Source: Halictus rubicundus
Lineage: Eukaryota > Arthropoda > Insecta > Hymenoptera > Halictidae
Reading direction: 5' to 3'
Assembly (NCBI RefSeq): GCF_050948215.1
Contig: NC_135158.1
Coordinates: 10,215,822-10,279,821 of the forward strand
DNA length: 64,000 nucleotides
A program made the position numbers and the translations under genes. A model generated the notes under the pieces. It made no database searches, was not told the DNA's origin, and worked only from the letters and a program-made list of their open reading frames with translations. Below are positions 41,678 to 55,700 of the stretch, in pieces. Numbering within the stretch: the stretch's first letter is position 1; each line of letters opens with the position of its first letter.

Positions 41678-44600
41678 ACCATTCTTCTCGTCCCGCACTG
41701 AACAACGAAATTGCCATTGAGTTTACGATACAACGAATAAGGTCGCAGTGATGTCCTTCGCTTGCTAACTGCCAGTGCGAGATCGTCGACTCGACAATCG
41801 AACGGTTACGTTCTAGAAGATCATTGTAGAATTCGCATGATTTTTGTACGGAAATTTTAGCGTGTAATAAGTTATATCCGCGGCAATAATACTGCGCCGT
41901 GATTCGTCTGTGTTTCGCGCTGTTTTTTTTTTCGTTTTTCTTTTTTCGGACGTACCGTTCCTCGAGCGTGAAACGCACCTCATAGAACTTATGAGTCAAC
42001 GTACCGTCCAACGTAGTTATAAGTATCGATACAATTATAGATACATAGGGGACATGTTCGAGCGCGCGAGATGCATAGTCTCTGTGTGTGTGCGTGTGAG
42101 AGAGCGTGTTTGTACGAGGACCGTGTAAATGTCAACGGCCCGTGAACTTGTATATGGATGTACATGTACGAGGAGCCTACGTAAAATTGTTGTATAATAA
42201 TATCTATCTATTTATAACTGTGCGGTTGCTCATATTATTTTACTATTTTTAATGATATCCAATGGTACGCATTGTTGTTATATATTGTTATGAAAGCATA
42301 TCGATACAGAACTTCCCACAAACAATGCTCGCGTATCGTTCTAATTCCCTTCGATCGGGCGCAGCATCATCTACGTTCTTCTGCATCATTAAGCTCGATG
42401 AAACTGACTGGAGCTGATGACCAGACGTGGTGAACAATTTGAGGGATGAAATTTTTCTTTTGGATTAAAGTAGACGGAATCTTTCGCACGTTTGTTCAGG
42501 GAAATTGTGAACAAAGATTCGCACTGATAATAGATGGTTACACGAACAAAAAGAATGTGATTTAACGGACTGTGCTTTAGAATTATCTTTTACGGTGGTT
42601 AGTTAATTGAAAGGTACGAGGTTTCAAAATTTATTTTGTGAGCTGAACGATTTTTTATACAGTTAGGTGAAACTTCATTGGATTTTTCAAACTAGTAGGT
42701 TTTGAGATCTTCCAGGCAGTACAGTGAGAGTCAAAATGGAATATTAATTGCCTAGTTCAGCAGGATTTTTAAATTCTCTAAACGTTTTTACCGGTTTGTA
42801 TTTATTGTATGCACGCAATGCAGTCTGAGGAAAGAGATGCAGTTGCGAGAGAACATATTGGATAGTGCAATCCATATGAATCTTTTTTTGTTTTAGTGTT
42901 TAATGTAATCGGTACAAAATACACTGATCGTTTAAGATCTACATCCCGACTCTTAGCCGGTGCATTCGTTGCACGCTACTTCAGTTACTATTTTGTTTTT
43001 TCTTTTACAAAAACTGTGAATGTCTATGTATATGTGTATATGGTGGAACGAGATCATGAAGAACGGTCAATGGTGTCGAACGATCAGCTGATTTTACATC
43101 GAGCATAGAAATGAGAGAGGTCATTGTACTTAACGCGATCAATCGAATATGTGCTTACTGAACGTTTCACATGTCAAAAGCCTCGACGCATCGTTTGTGT
43201 ACGCGCTGTACATGGAACACAGCTTTCAGTGCGTTTTAGTTAAACCCTTTCGTATGATGGCACGCATGATCGTAAGATGAGTGTTCGAGGCAGATGTGTT
43301 TATATAAGTCTGGTACTTAATTACTCGTACTTCGGTTAGAATGTAATGTACGTATCGACATACGTCGCCAGTCCGTTGACTACAATGTTAACATTTTCTG
43401 TTCATAGTTCTGTATTGTTTAAGATGAACGACATACAAAATCTGTAAAAATTGTTAATATCTAATAAATCTATTATATTTACATAATAACGTGTCGATCA
43501 CTATTCGAACATCTTGTTTTAATCTGAAATTAACGTGCTTTTTAATTAAATTAAAAAGAATTACATTAAATTAATTAAATTAAATTAAGTGTTAGAACAC
43601 TTTTTTAAATCTTAAATTAACGTCTTTTCTATATTAACATTTAAAACTCGATCTTGTGTTTCATAAAATACATTGACTGAACGTATTACGTTTGGTATCG
43701 CGTATATCATTATTGTTTCGTGATATTCCGCACACCGTAATATGTTGAATATGTTATTAATATAGAGTCCTGACAATATAAAAGGGGATATAACGTTTGA
43801 GGATACAAGATATCAAGTAATCAGTGATATTATCATTGTATGTGATATTATCTACCTGTTTACAAATAAATTTAGTAAACGTATTACAGAGTAAAATCAT
43901 CATGCAAGAGTGTAGGTACTGAAAATGTAAAATAAATATTGTTTCTAATTAGTAGAAATGGTAACTAAAGAGCAGACGACGTTACAGAATTTTCTTCCAG
44001 TCTAATTTTCAAGTTCGTTTTCCTTAAAAATAGAGTAACATATAAAAGAAAAATGTTCGTTCTACTTTTATTATTTACTTTTAAAGAGATGTCATAACAA
44101 CCGAGATTTTGAATGTAAACTTCCGTGTCTGAATCCAAACGAGATTCACTACTTACATAATAAAAGGATGCACAAGAAGCTATTTTTAGAAAACGTTTAT
44201 TCCCGACGAATATGGAATTTGATTAATCAATACTGAATATAAGTGGACGCAGACAATAGATTTCGTCGTACATTGTTACCGTGGAACTATAATAGAGTGA
44301 ATACTCAGAGTGATAGCTTTCAACGTAATATCTTTTTGTGCAGGACAAATCCGACAAATTTCCTTCGAAATAATTGCGTTATTATTATGTCTGATATCTA
44401 GGTCTGATATCGCATAATAATAAGGAAAGGATGAAATAAATTGAAAAGAGACAGGAAAATATATATTTCGCGAGATAAATGTTTTAATAACTAATTCCAT
44501 AAAATTTAGTCGACTGTTTTTTAAAAATCTGACATATTAATAATTATTAAATGATATTTTCAGCCTATTTTCGGCCATAAACCGGAACTCGGTTTTCAAA

Positions 44601-45679
44601 ATTCATATCATAACCCATACATCCTTCCTATTAATCACTACGCTTTACAAATATATAATTTAACTGTATTTGAAAAAAAAAATATAAGTAAAGAATATTA
44701 CTTCATTATAATATGACATCAACAGATGAAAATCCATAATATAAACTTTGCTTTTAAACAAAGCAAGCACATTCTCTGTCGAGTCACTCACACGTGAGTG
44801 ACAGTGTTATTTTGCAATGAACAAATAACCGTTTACGCGCTTGTCACTCATATTGCAAAATACGTTGAATAAATCGAGAGTTTACCGTTCAAAGAGGACA
44901 AAAGAAAACGATGTTCGAATCAATTGAAAAGTTCTAAGACGTCCGAAATGAAATAATAAAAATCGCATAGAAAACGTGTCAAGTTTATGCCCCACACACG
45001 GTAAACCTGCAATTTTCCCTGTTTTAATATGCGCCTACATAGAACGCACGTGCATTCTTCAAACATACTTGTTTGAAAATCTGTGACGCCATTTGAAGCG
45101 AGCAAGCGCCATTTAAGCTTCGTATTTTATTCATAAAAGATATCTGACTGAAATAATTGATTTGTAAACAAAATGCAGACGGAGCAATCTTCCGCAAACG
45201 TTCCGACAGTCTTGCTCGGCAACAAGTTTCCTCCTAAGGCAAACAATTTTATGCCAATCTATGGCATAAATTTTCATAATTATACGAATCAGCCAAGTTT
45301 TGTTCGAGTTATCTCAAATTTCTTTTGTTAGCGATCCATATACGTTATTGTTATTATTCGCTTGGAAACAAAACGCGGCATTAACGTGAAACTTAACACT
45401 TGAGCTATTATTTATTCACCAAATGCGATCAGTAGGCTGCGGAGGTTTATGCAATTTTCAATTTTTGTAGACAAATTTTAAGAAAGTAGTTTCAAATACC
45501 CAAGATCTTATTTCCAGTGGTAGTGGCCTGTGTAGATCCGACATAAATTGAAATCGCACTAAAACTCTATTGAATTTGATATTCTAACATTTTTTCAAAA
45601 TTTCCAGATGCTATAAATGGATAAAGAAATAAGTCCGTGAGCTTTTCGATCCATCTGAAATTTTTTAATTCCACCTGTT

Positions 45680-46687
45680 TCATAGAAACGGCCCACAGTG
45701 TGCCATTCGCCGTGCCCTGACCAGCACAACACCTGACGCAACTGTCAATATGAAAAGAAGCGCTGCCACTAACGCTGCCAACTCAAAGGGAACCGAAGTT
45801 GTATGCCTATCGGCGTGTTTTACGTCGCGGGAAGCAAAGGGTCGCAGTGTGAACTTACGACGAGGGCGCCATTTGCCCGAGTCTCTCGCCATCGATCTAA
45901 TTAGCACTTGGCCCCATCAACCGATGCAAAGACTGGTCAATCGGTCACTGGTTCGACAGTGGAGGTTCGTCATCGACAGGACAAAAGCCGATCGAGTGGA
46001 GACGTCTCGGTAATGAGCGGGGATCGAATGCGAGGACGAGAGAGCGTCGGCGCCGTCATGGTATGACGCAGCCGCATCTGAACCAGCCCCCAGCTTCCTA
46101 AGGGCGGTAGATGAGCTGAAAGGGGGACGGAGAGAGAGAGAGAGAGAGAGGGAGAGGGGGCGGGAGAGGGGAAGAGAGGGAGAGAGAGAATCGTGCCGCT
46201 CCCGAGGCAAATGCCATCGGAGCTAGGCAGCATTCACCCTCGGCAGTGTCGTTGTGATCGCACGCGGCTAGGATCCTCTTCCTGGCGTTCAATGCGAGAT
46301 CAATCGGTGAAGTGTCGCGGAAACCCACGGGCTCGTTCGTCGTAAAAGCACGTGCGATCGGTACGCCGATACACCTCTGTAACCACGATTCGTGTGGGTC
46401 TGCAACGCCAACTGCACGGAGTCGGTTTCGATCCTGCGATTTTTGTGCACCCGAATTTAGCTAAAACTGGCGGACCCGCGGAGAGCTTGGATAAGAACCG
46501 AGGACCACCTGTGAATCCATCTCCGTACTATCGACCAACGACTGCTGGTGTTACGGATACCGGAGATTGCGAACTCTCGTCTCCGCAACGCTCCTCGATC
46601 TCTCGTTTTCTTTCTTGATCCCGAACGTCGAGCTGATCTGCGACGAGGACGCTGGCTCGGTCTGTTGACGTGATCGTTACTGGTAAT
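45680..46687 (+). promoter_or_regulatory. Probable promoter and 5' UTR of the tetraspanin gene
   Basis: A 1-kb GC- and CpG-rich island in AT-rich DNA, ending at the proposed tetraspanin start codon. It has a GA-rich tract (46130-46189, several agagagag runs) of the kind bound by GAGA-type factors at insect promoters. In the tetraspanin frame a TGA at 46634-46636 precedes the ATG, consistent with 5' UTR. The transcription start itself cannot be read from the sequence. Confidence 0.45.
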
Positions 46688-46789
46688 ATGGCAAGTAGCG
46701 TAGACGTAAATGGTCCAAGAAATATTTCCGAATACTTTGGAGTCACTGCGTGGCCTCGATTTGATAAATTTCTGCCTGTACAGTTTACG
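46688..46789 (+). CDS. Tetraspanin exon 1 (inferred)
   Basis: The ATG at 46688 is the first in its frame after an upstream TGA (46634). 34 codons run to a phase-0 donor (acg|gtacga), ending FDKFLPVQFT. The second exon must begin at 54545 in phase 0, since the base triplet just before it in frame is TAG. This exon therefore fits by phase and would complete TM1 as VQFT plus LAGCTVLVIGALLLL. The N-terminus is not obviously tetraspanin-like (no KYLLF motif), so another first exon is possible. Confidence 0.42.
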
Positions 46790-49700
46790 GTACGAATGTT
46801 ACGCGTCGCTCCGGTATGGATTTTCGCGTAAATTTCGGTTCGACGGAGTTCGTTCTGCTAGGCTAGGCTGTTACGAGCGTTTATGAACCGAGACAGTTTG
46901 CACACGGTTGCTAGATTTAATTAAGCCGACGTGTTTTTGTGGACTTCTTTCGTCGGACGCGATTTCGTGCGCGTTGCCCGGGAGGTCCTGTTGCGGACTT
47001 CGATCTGAATTAGCAATGACCGTGTTTCGATGCTGTTGATACGTCGAACGAACTCGCCTAACCAGTCCGTGCACTGGAAAGCTCGCAATAGTGTTGGTGG
47101 GTCGTATCATCTGTCGAGGAATACCTGAGCCTCTTTTGTGACCGTGCATTGTTCGCCGTCGAGTCATAATTGCATCCCCTGAGCCAAACGGCGGATTCAA
47201 AAGCCTCTTTCTTCATCCAGTTTGCTCTTAACAGCGATCAACCTCGAACACACCAATTCCGTCCTTTGCTCCCCGCGGAATTGAAACTCTCCTCGGGGTT
47301 AATTCATTCTTTTCATTAATGGCTCGGCGCGAAAGGCATCGTGCGAAATGTCGGAAATTTTCGCGTTGTCTAGGAACGATCGATGTAGACGAGTCACGAG
47401 CGAAAGTCGGCTCGTTGAGCTTGAGAGATTTTATCAATTTCGAAATTACAGAGGAGACATTTTTTAGATGGATATCCGAGTGAAATGGGGTTTTTACCAT
47501 TTTCACACGGACATGTAAATTCTGAATACATCTTGGTGATATGTATATATTTATATTCGGCAACAATTTCATTACTGTGTTTGGTAGAATCGTCTTTTTC
47601 TGTGCTCTGAGTATTTTGTAGTCACCTGTTGACACACTGCCCTTAAGATACCTAATTTCGACACGAAACGCTTCCGTCCTACTTTTCATGCAATCTCAAG
47701 CGTCCTCGGATCAATAGATTTTATACAATGAAATCCACCTAAACACACGTTGTCGAATTAAACGTGAGCTGGATTAAGGTCGTACGGATAAGCAGCGTAT
47801 CGATAATGGAGTTGTTTCAATCCATTGCTGCATTGATTGATATCCATGATATTTATTTCCAGAATTGTAAGAACTTCCAGGTTTTATTTTTTTAATGAGA
47901 AATCATGAAACGACGGAACGAAATTGAAACGAGATGGAACGAAATTGAAATTGGAAGTTGTTTACCCTCAGAGACGTAATGGAACATTAAATTGCGTTGA
48001 TTTAAATTTTACTGCTCTTCATAAATTAGATGCCGTGTAAATAATCTGCACTTTTTGAGTGGCAGAATAATTGTTTATACATTTCTATTAGCACAGTAAG
48101 ATGAGAAATTAATTAATCTCAGAATAAATATAATCAAGTATAGCATATATTCGAAAGTGTTTTTTGTTAACTTTTTAGATATTTATATATTTCATATTGA
48201 TATTAACATATTGGATACATTTTCGACAATTTTTTAGATGTCTGCCTGTCGTTCGATGTGAGTTCATTAGCGAGTAATTTAGCTAGAAAGTTGAAATTTC
48301 TGTTTTTAGTGTCTAGTTTCCTCAAGATATTTTCAAGCCAATATTCCGTGTACTTAGCATAATATACAGTAGTTCCCCGAAAAGTTGTTTAGCGAGTAGA
48401 ACGTTGATAATTACATATTTACTATGTTTTCAGTGAGCAAATGTTTTGTATAGACAATTTGTACAACACCAGCAATGATTTTGATGTGAAGCTCAATAGG
48501 AAATATTAATTACAATTTTTGTTGCGATACACGTATTCGAAAAGGCAAAAATAAAATTTCTACAGTGAATGGAAATTGTACATATTAACTTTATTATGTA
48601 CGGAAGTTTTGTTTTATTATAGCGACGGGGAGAAACAATTTTTGAACGTTTAATGCAGATTGAGCAATTATTTTCTGTTTGTTCCATCGACTCAAGAAAT
48701 ATTTATTTAGCCGCGTTTTAATACATGAATGCGAAATCTATCGTTAACGAACAACGAAAGAAATCGAATTAAAAACGATGCCACGCGTTAACGAGTTGCA
48801 CCGTATTTGTGCAGTAACATTATAAGTACCCATTGTTGCATTCGCCGCGAAAACTGAACCTGTCGCTCTGCGTTCGCTCGCAGCATTTCATTATTCAGGG
48901 CAACGAAACAAATTAAATTCCGCGTTCCGAATGAAATCGTTTCTGCACGCCAGTGTATAACACGACAAATGAATTAGATTCCCCCGGAAGGTCGAAATAA
49001 CTCACATAAGTAACGTTATGTTTGCAGATTGATGGCTACTTGATGTCTTGTAAAAAGTCGGCATGAAATATTTGAAAGTCGTTCTGTTCACATTCAACTT
49101 GTTAATATGGGTAAAGTATTAAATTATTCAATTGAAGAAATCCAATTAATATCGTTTCTAGCGTAGCTTTGTTCTGAATTTGAGTTTAAGTGTCTGCTAT
49201 AAAACGGAAATACCAGAAACCTTTTTGATACTTATCGTAACGATCGCAAAACGTAACAATAACATTTTGTTTATTGTTTATAACCCGACCGTGGTAACTG
49301 TATTTCGCAGTAGAGGAAGTTTCGGTTTTCTAGACGCAAACTTGACTGATTAGTAGAACCTATAGAAGGTAATAAAACAATATTAAAAAGGTTACGTTCT
49401 TTTTATGTAATTCGTTTTTCTAGCCACCACTTTGTCGCACCTGCTCTACACCTATTCTAAAATGACTGATATCTGAAGAGTACAATTTGTTCAGAAATTT
49501 TGAAAAATTAGAAATGGATGTGTGGGTCGAAGTAAGAGATAAAATTCGACCTACATTTAAATATTTTGTCAGAGATTAATATTTGGTTGAAATCGATCTC
49601 GCAGGGAATACTGAAACAGCGATGCGCTCGTAAAAAATATAAACGTGTAGCTTTGAAACTTTAAAAGCGCGCGTTGCCATCGAAATTTAAGACCGCTACG

Positions 49701-52700
49701 TCATGCTCTGAATTAATTCTGTAGCTGTTCTTTTGTAGCGTCGAAATTCATGCTATTGTCAGGCGACATTATTAATTACGCTAACTCATAAATCCATTTT
49801 TTCTTTATTCCTATTGACTTAACTAGGTCGATTTAAAATTCGAATTTCGCGAGTAATTTGAGATCATAAATGATATCGTATATTCCGAAAAATTGAATAG
49901 AACGTCATAGTAATAAAAATACAAATCTAGAAACAATTTCAATTGTCCTAAATGTTGGGTAAATGTTGGTAAATGTTGAGTAAAGACGTCAGTCATTGTA
50001 CAATATGTGTGAAGATCTCCTTAATTGGCGAAATTTAAGATTAATTTCCTTTTGTTATGGTGTTCTCGTTTCTTATTATAAGTTATATTATATTGCTGTT
50101 ATTATAAGTTATACTGTATTGCTCTTTTCTACCTATAGTTTCTAGCTATATATATAGTATTTTCAGAAAATACAGTACATTACCAGAAAAGCATGCAACC
50201 GAACAAAATTCATCGTAGCAACATTTTCTAATATAAATTCATCTGGCCGTACATAAACATAAGCATGTGCCATGATAATTTAATATTTTTAGACCGTAAC
50301 ACTCTACTTTTTCAATGAAACAACAATTCATGTCAAATTTGTATTTTCTTGTGTATAACAATGACGCAAAATGTTGCAAATCGTCGTTAAATTAACGCTT
50401 TTACTTAAAATTGAGGAAAAGTAGCGGTTTACGTGTTAGTATTCATATTAGTTTAAAAATAAATAGTATAGCACCTACTTGCGTCTGCTAGAATACTAAC
50501 AAAACTAATTAAATAGAACTTAGACGTTATTTATTTGTTTTTTTAAATATATAATTCAAATAAATGCTTATTAAACGTAGAATAAGAATTAGTATAAGTA
50601 TATTTAAGCTCGAGCGCGATCTGACGGTATTGACATGTGTACAGTGTTTACTCGATATATGTCCAAAACACAGGTCTAGCCAGGGACATATATCTTTATT
50701 TATTTATTATATTCTTTACAGCGAAGCTATACAGGCCTCGGTTCATGGCCCCTCACTATACCCCGCGGCAGTGGGGATAGTTCTGGGACTTTTATCGGCT
50801 AGGCATTTGGGGCATATATAGAGTAAATACTGTACAATTTTATTCCGATATAAGACGACGATTTTTATTTCGAAATAAGAATATCGCTATCCCCTCTTCT
50901 TCTTCTTCATCCGCAATACGACGAAAGCCGGTCCCGAGCCATCGTCTTATATCGAAAGAAAACTGTAGCGAAATGTCGGCGTGGGTCAGAAACGACTCCG
51001 GCATAGGCCTAGAACTCGCAGGAGTCCGAGGGTTAAACATAGAACGAGTATACAGCACACATAACACGCCTACCTGTGGTAAACGCAACACACGCGCGTC
51101 CACGCGCACCGTACGAATACAATCTGGCAATTGATCCCGAAATGAAGACCGAAATTCGCCACCATTTCTGTATCATCACTATGCTTTTGGCTACGTGACA
51201 CGCGATACACTGACCATAATACCATACGAAAACAATTCCCAAGTGAAACGGCCAACCGCTGTACACCCTGGTTGCAAACTGTGAACCGTGAATTAGCGAT
51301 AGACGGTGAATCATGCCACCTTCCATCGAAGCCCTGAACTTTAAAAAGTTGAGAACCTCCTTCAAGGGGGAAGCAAACTGGGCATAATCAAAAGTTTGAA
51401 CGTCCTCAAGGCAATCAAGACTTTTGCAACTTTCTATATTTTCAAATTTCCATCCCCGAGGTAATGCGCTGGCAAAAGTTACGGGAGTTTCGTCGATACT
51501 GAAAAGAGTATTGAAATGATTCCGAATGGACGAGTGACGATTTCCTTGAAATTTTTTTAAGACTTTCCGGCGTTTAGTGGCTGTAAGTCATGTTCAGGAA
51601 GGAAAGAGTTAACATTCAAAGTAAGAATTTACGACACTGTTACCATAAATGAATTTATTACCAGGCGAAATCCAGTTTGCCACGCTAGCATAATTACAAT
51701 CGTTGTGTAGCACATAATGCATAAGCAATATTTTGGACATCGTTTGCTCGATTTTTCTATTTTATATTCATTGGTTTCGAAAAAGTTCTTAGTATAATCT
51801 GATCTCACGTATCTATGCAAACAATGTTCCATCATAAAAGTGTTAAAATGCAGTGTATCATAGTTGAAGTAAAATTAATTCGCCACATATTGAAGATATA
51901 AAAATGATTAAATGGTACTAGGGACAAAGATGAAATGGTACTATAGACAAAGACGAATTATTTTGAATTATTGACCTGTACAGGATCGATTACAATGAAG
52001 CAATATTAAAGAGACAAAATGGTCCGATTATGTATTCTAAATTTAGCAGGTATATTAAATATAGCACGAGTAACTTTTAATATTTCTCTTTCCATTTCAA
52101 TATTCACAATTAGTAACCCGTCTACGCACCATTTCTTCCCGAATTAATTGTAAACTCTGCCTCGATTGTTGAGTGTATCAAACGCCGAGAGAACGTGCAC
52201 AGCACGATAAACTTTTCTGCGAGTTGCTCCATGTATGCCGCGCACGACCATCAATTAATTGCTAGCGCAAATGGTTAATTATCTCATATTTACATTCTGC
52301 GGTTAGCACTACGTGCTTCCGTGTCAACAATTACTGTGATCGTCGTATACACCGACGTATATTCTGGGAAAAATTTGGCCAACATATTCATGCTGCGCCA
52401 ATCAACGCCCCGTTAATTATTTTGCTCATTAATTTGAAAAATTCGACGTTCCTTTCGTTCAAACGAGTTTGGCGAGAAAACCAGTGTCAAAAAATACTCG
52501 CAAAGAGAATTTATAAAAATATGAAGAATATAAGAAGATGTTTGTAAAGAGAACAAGGAACGAAACGCGAATGGCATACCAGAGAATCATCGAGATCGAG
52601 AGAAACCATTTTGTTCGGTTTGTAGCGGCAGTTGAAACCGTGCTGCTCTTCCGAGTTCAAAAACTTTATTGTCACTATTACGGGAGGAAAACTTTCGGAA

Positions 52701-55700
52701 CAAAAAGCATGTTAACACAGAGGTTACTGAACAATAATAGGATAATACATTATCGATCATTATAGTTCTCACTGGAACAAAACCGTGGAACTAAAGTCCT
52801 GGAACGAAACTAATAGAATATTCAAATATCGAAATGCTCGGATAGCAGAAGTTTGATTGTACCCACAACGTTAAAGCAGATCTGTGAGAAAAACTATTTC
52901 GTCCGAAATTATGACGTAGGTTTCAATTCAGCTAGGACTTCATTATCTGACTGTAACTGAAGATTTTCAATGGCCGGAGACTTACTTCCTCCTACAAAGC
53001 TAACTGGAGAAACACGGCGCAACGAATGCAGAAAAGAATACGAATGCGGAATATGGTTTCTTCAAATCCTATGTCAATATTACATAAATCCTCGTTTTCC
53101 GGAAAAAGTATTTCTGTTCACTCTGCCGTGCACTGTATGTGGGACGGATATCATTTCAGAAGAGTGTACCCTAAGTTTATTGGAGGCAACAGTAATATGG
53201 CCCACGAGGGTGCCTTACAAGTTACCGATGATACCCCGAGGAAAAAGTATCTTCTACTTTCGACGACAGCTCGGGGTGCAGTCGTATATGTTTATTTAAG
53301 AAATTTCGGTTTCATTCGAACGGAACTTAACCGATATTTACGCGCACCGTGACGTGAGTCGTGCTTCCGGTCTCGGATTCCAACTTAAACGGGAACGAGT
53401 AAATATCATGTAATGTAGAGCAATAATATCACATTGGTATTTTCGGCAGGGAATATTGACACTGTCGAAGTTAATGAAAATGTGCACTTTAAAAAAAAAA
53501 CTCAGGTTGAACGAAATATTGTAAAATTTTTACATTTTGTAATTTTGGGTAATAAAAAAAAATGAAAATAGAGTAGAAATTTTGCTTAACATTCCTTTAT
53601 AATTATCTTGATTGATTACCAACTACTCACACAAGAAACAAATTACTTTTGACATACAAGTAACAGTAACGGACACCCTGTACATCTATTTTACATCATT
53701 ACAGTATTTACAATACCCATCTATCATGATTCTATACCTTAATCTAAGTATATTTTAATAATGTAATTTTTATCAGTCACGAACAAAGATTTAATGAAAA
53801 TTAAATTAATTCACTAGTACTTTGCGATTGAACAACTTTATTCTTATTTATCCGCTTATCTTCAGACTAATCAACGCTTTTTTACTTTTAAGTGGTTGAT
53901 TTCTGCTTGCATTAAGTCTAATAAATTAATTAAGTTAAGTCTAATATATGCTATAATTTTCTAATTGTAATAGTAAAATTAACGTCTTATGCGTCGAAGG
54001 ACAAAATGATACTGCACTTGCTATTAATAATTTTACGGAGCAGTGCTTTATCGAAAAATATTTTATAATCGTTAAAAAACAAAAAAAAAATAAATTGTTA
54101 AATATAGCTACACCAAAGTCGCCAAATGCTTGGTAATTTTTTGTGACCTGATTAAGGAATTAATATTCATTGGACGATTCTGAATTTACCCATGCAAGAA
54201 TTGCTAATTGCTAACAATATTTAAAAAATCAGAAATCTAGCGTACTTACTTTTCGAAGCCACTGCGAGATCAATAATGTTTGGAAAAATCACAGTTCAAT
54301 TCGAAATATCATTTTGTCCTACGCTGCAGACAATTCCTATGGTCTTCTCTTTTTCAAAAGAAGAAACCTGAAGTATGTCGACGATAATCACAATAATAGT
54401 CCACCCTGTTTCGAGCACTCGAACGTCATCTTGAAGTAATTACGATGGGGTGGACGGCTATTGTGACGGGCGGTGCAAGCGAAGCCTCTTCTTTCGAAAA
54501 ATGGGCTACAATTAAAGTCACATTAATGAAATCCTGTTGGATAGTTGGCCGGATGTACGGTACTGGTAATAGGAGCGTTGTTGCTGCTGGAGCCGAGCAA
54601 AAGTCATCTCTTAAACCTTTTCGTACCTAACGACAGGCCACACGATACAATTAACTTAATAGCTGACACCCTGCTGTGCCTCGGTTTCACGGTGCTCACG
54701 GTCGGGATCTTCGGATGCTGGGCCGCGTTGCGCGAGAATCAATGCATCCTCGCTACCGTGAGTCTCTATACCTCTGGTCCATCCTGAAGCAACAACGAGC
54801 AACTTTCAGTTGACGTCGCATACGTATCTTGAAAAAGCCGCCGCTTTCACCGAACAAAAGCAGACGAAGGAGCGACAAAAAGTCGCTCGATGTTGCTTCA
54901 GTGTGGGCACAGCTTAATACGTTTAAGGGGACAGTCTCGGGTAAAAGATCGATTTTTTCTAACTACAAAACCTTTGCCAAAATTGTATGCTTCAATTCAC
55001 TGAAATAACCGAGCTACGACGATTCCAAACAGTGATTTCTCTATATATGTCGCCGAGGCCTGGATGATAAACGTCGCGGAATTATCCCCACTACCGCGGG
55101 GAATACCCCGTGAGGGGTCACGGAGCTCGAGAGGTCTCTGATGCCGAGGAGTGTAAACATAATACAAGAGAACGCAAGACCCGTGTTGTTGACATATATC
55201 GAGAGTTCACTGTACTTCCGACTGACAGTGTCATAAGTGCATAATTTTAAACGCGCTTTTCTCAAAAACTACATGGCCGATTGCTCCTAATTTTTTTTTG
55301 TTAAGCTTTGCCAGTTTGCCAATTTTCGTGATAAATTATTTATTTCGGTGGGGGCTATAACGACAAACCTAATTCTTAAGGGGGCCGGCTGGCATTTGGC
55401 CTTGACTGTCACGCTATGTTACGCTGTGCCTTTTTTTCTAGACATTTTACGTCTTAAGTAAGTAAGTAATCAATTAAAAATGCATACCACCGAGTTTGTG
55501 CATGTCTTTGCTACGTCTGTCCAGAGCCTTTTTTTCGATACGAACACTAAATCTCTTGAAATTAAGAGAATCTCTCTGCGGCAGCCATCTTGTGACGTCA
55601 TACTTGCTTCAGAAAGCGAGTTTTCTGCCGAATATTACAAATTACTCCACGATGAGGTAGAAATTCGCAATTTGGGCTCTGTACAGACGTAGATTGGACT

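Larger units (their letters stand above)
39864..46687 (+). other. Cad99C 3' UTR and intergenic region
   Basis: No coding gene recognised. The first part must include the Cad99C 3' UTR, but its end cannot be fixed because many AATAAA-like signals occur (for example near 41161, 43462 and 43931). The stretch has a GA microsatellite (about 41648-41677), a GT/GA-rich patch (about 42080-42112) and AT-rich DNA from 42150 to 45600. From about 45680 it becomes GC- and CpG-richer towards the next gene. Confidence 0.7.

Noticed and set aside
41072..42011. Long minus-strand frames rich in serine and leucine
   Set aside because: They come from the GA microsatellite (TC on the other strand) and lack any conserved feature.
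45917..46328. Minus-strand frames around the GA tract near the tetraspanin promoter
   Set aside because: Low-complexity translation of the GA-rich tract in several frames at once.
52970..53352. Two overlapping 108-109-codon frames in the tetraspanin intron
   Set aside because: Different frames of the same DNA; neither shows a family motif or plausible splice context.
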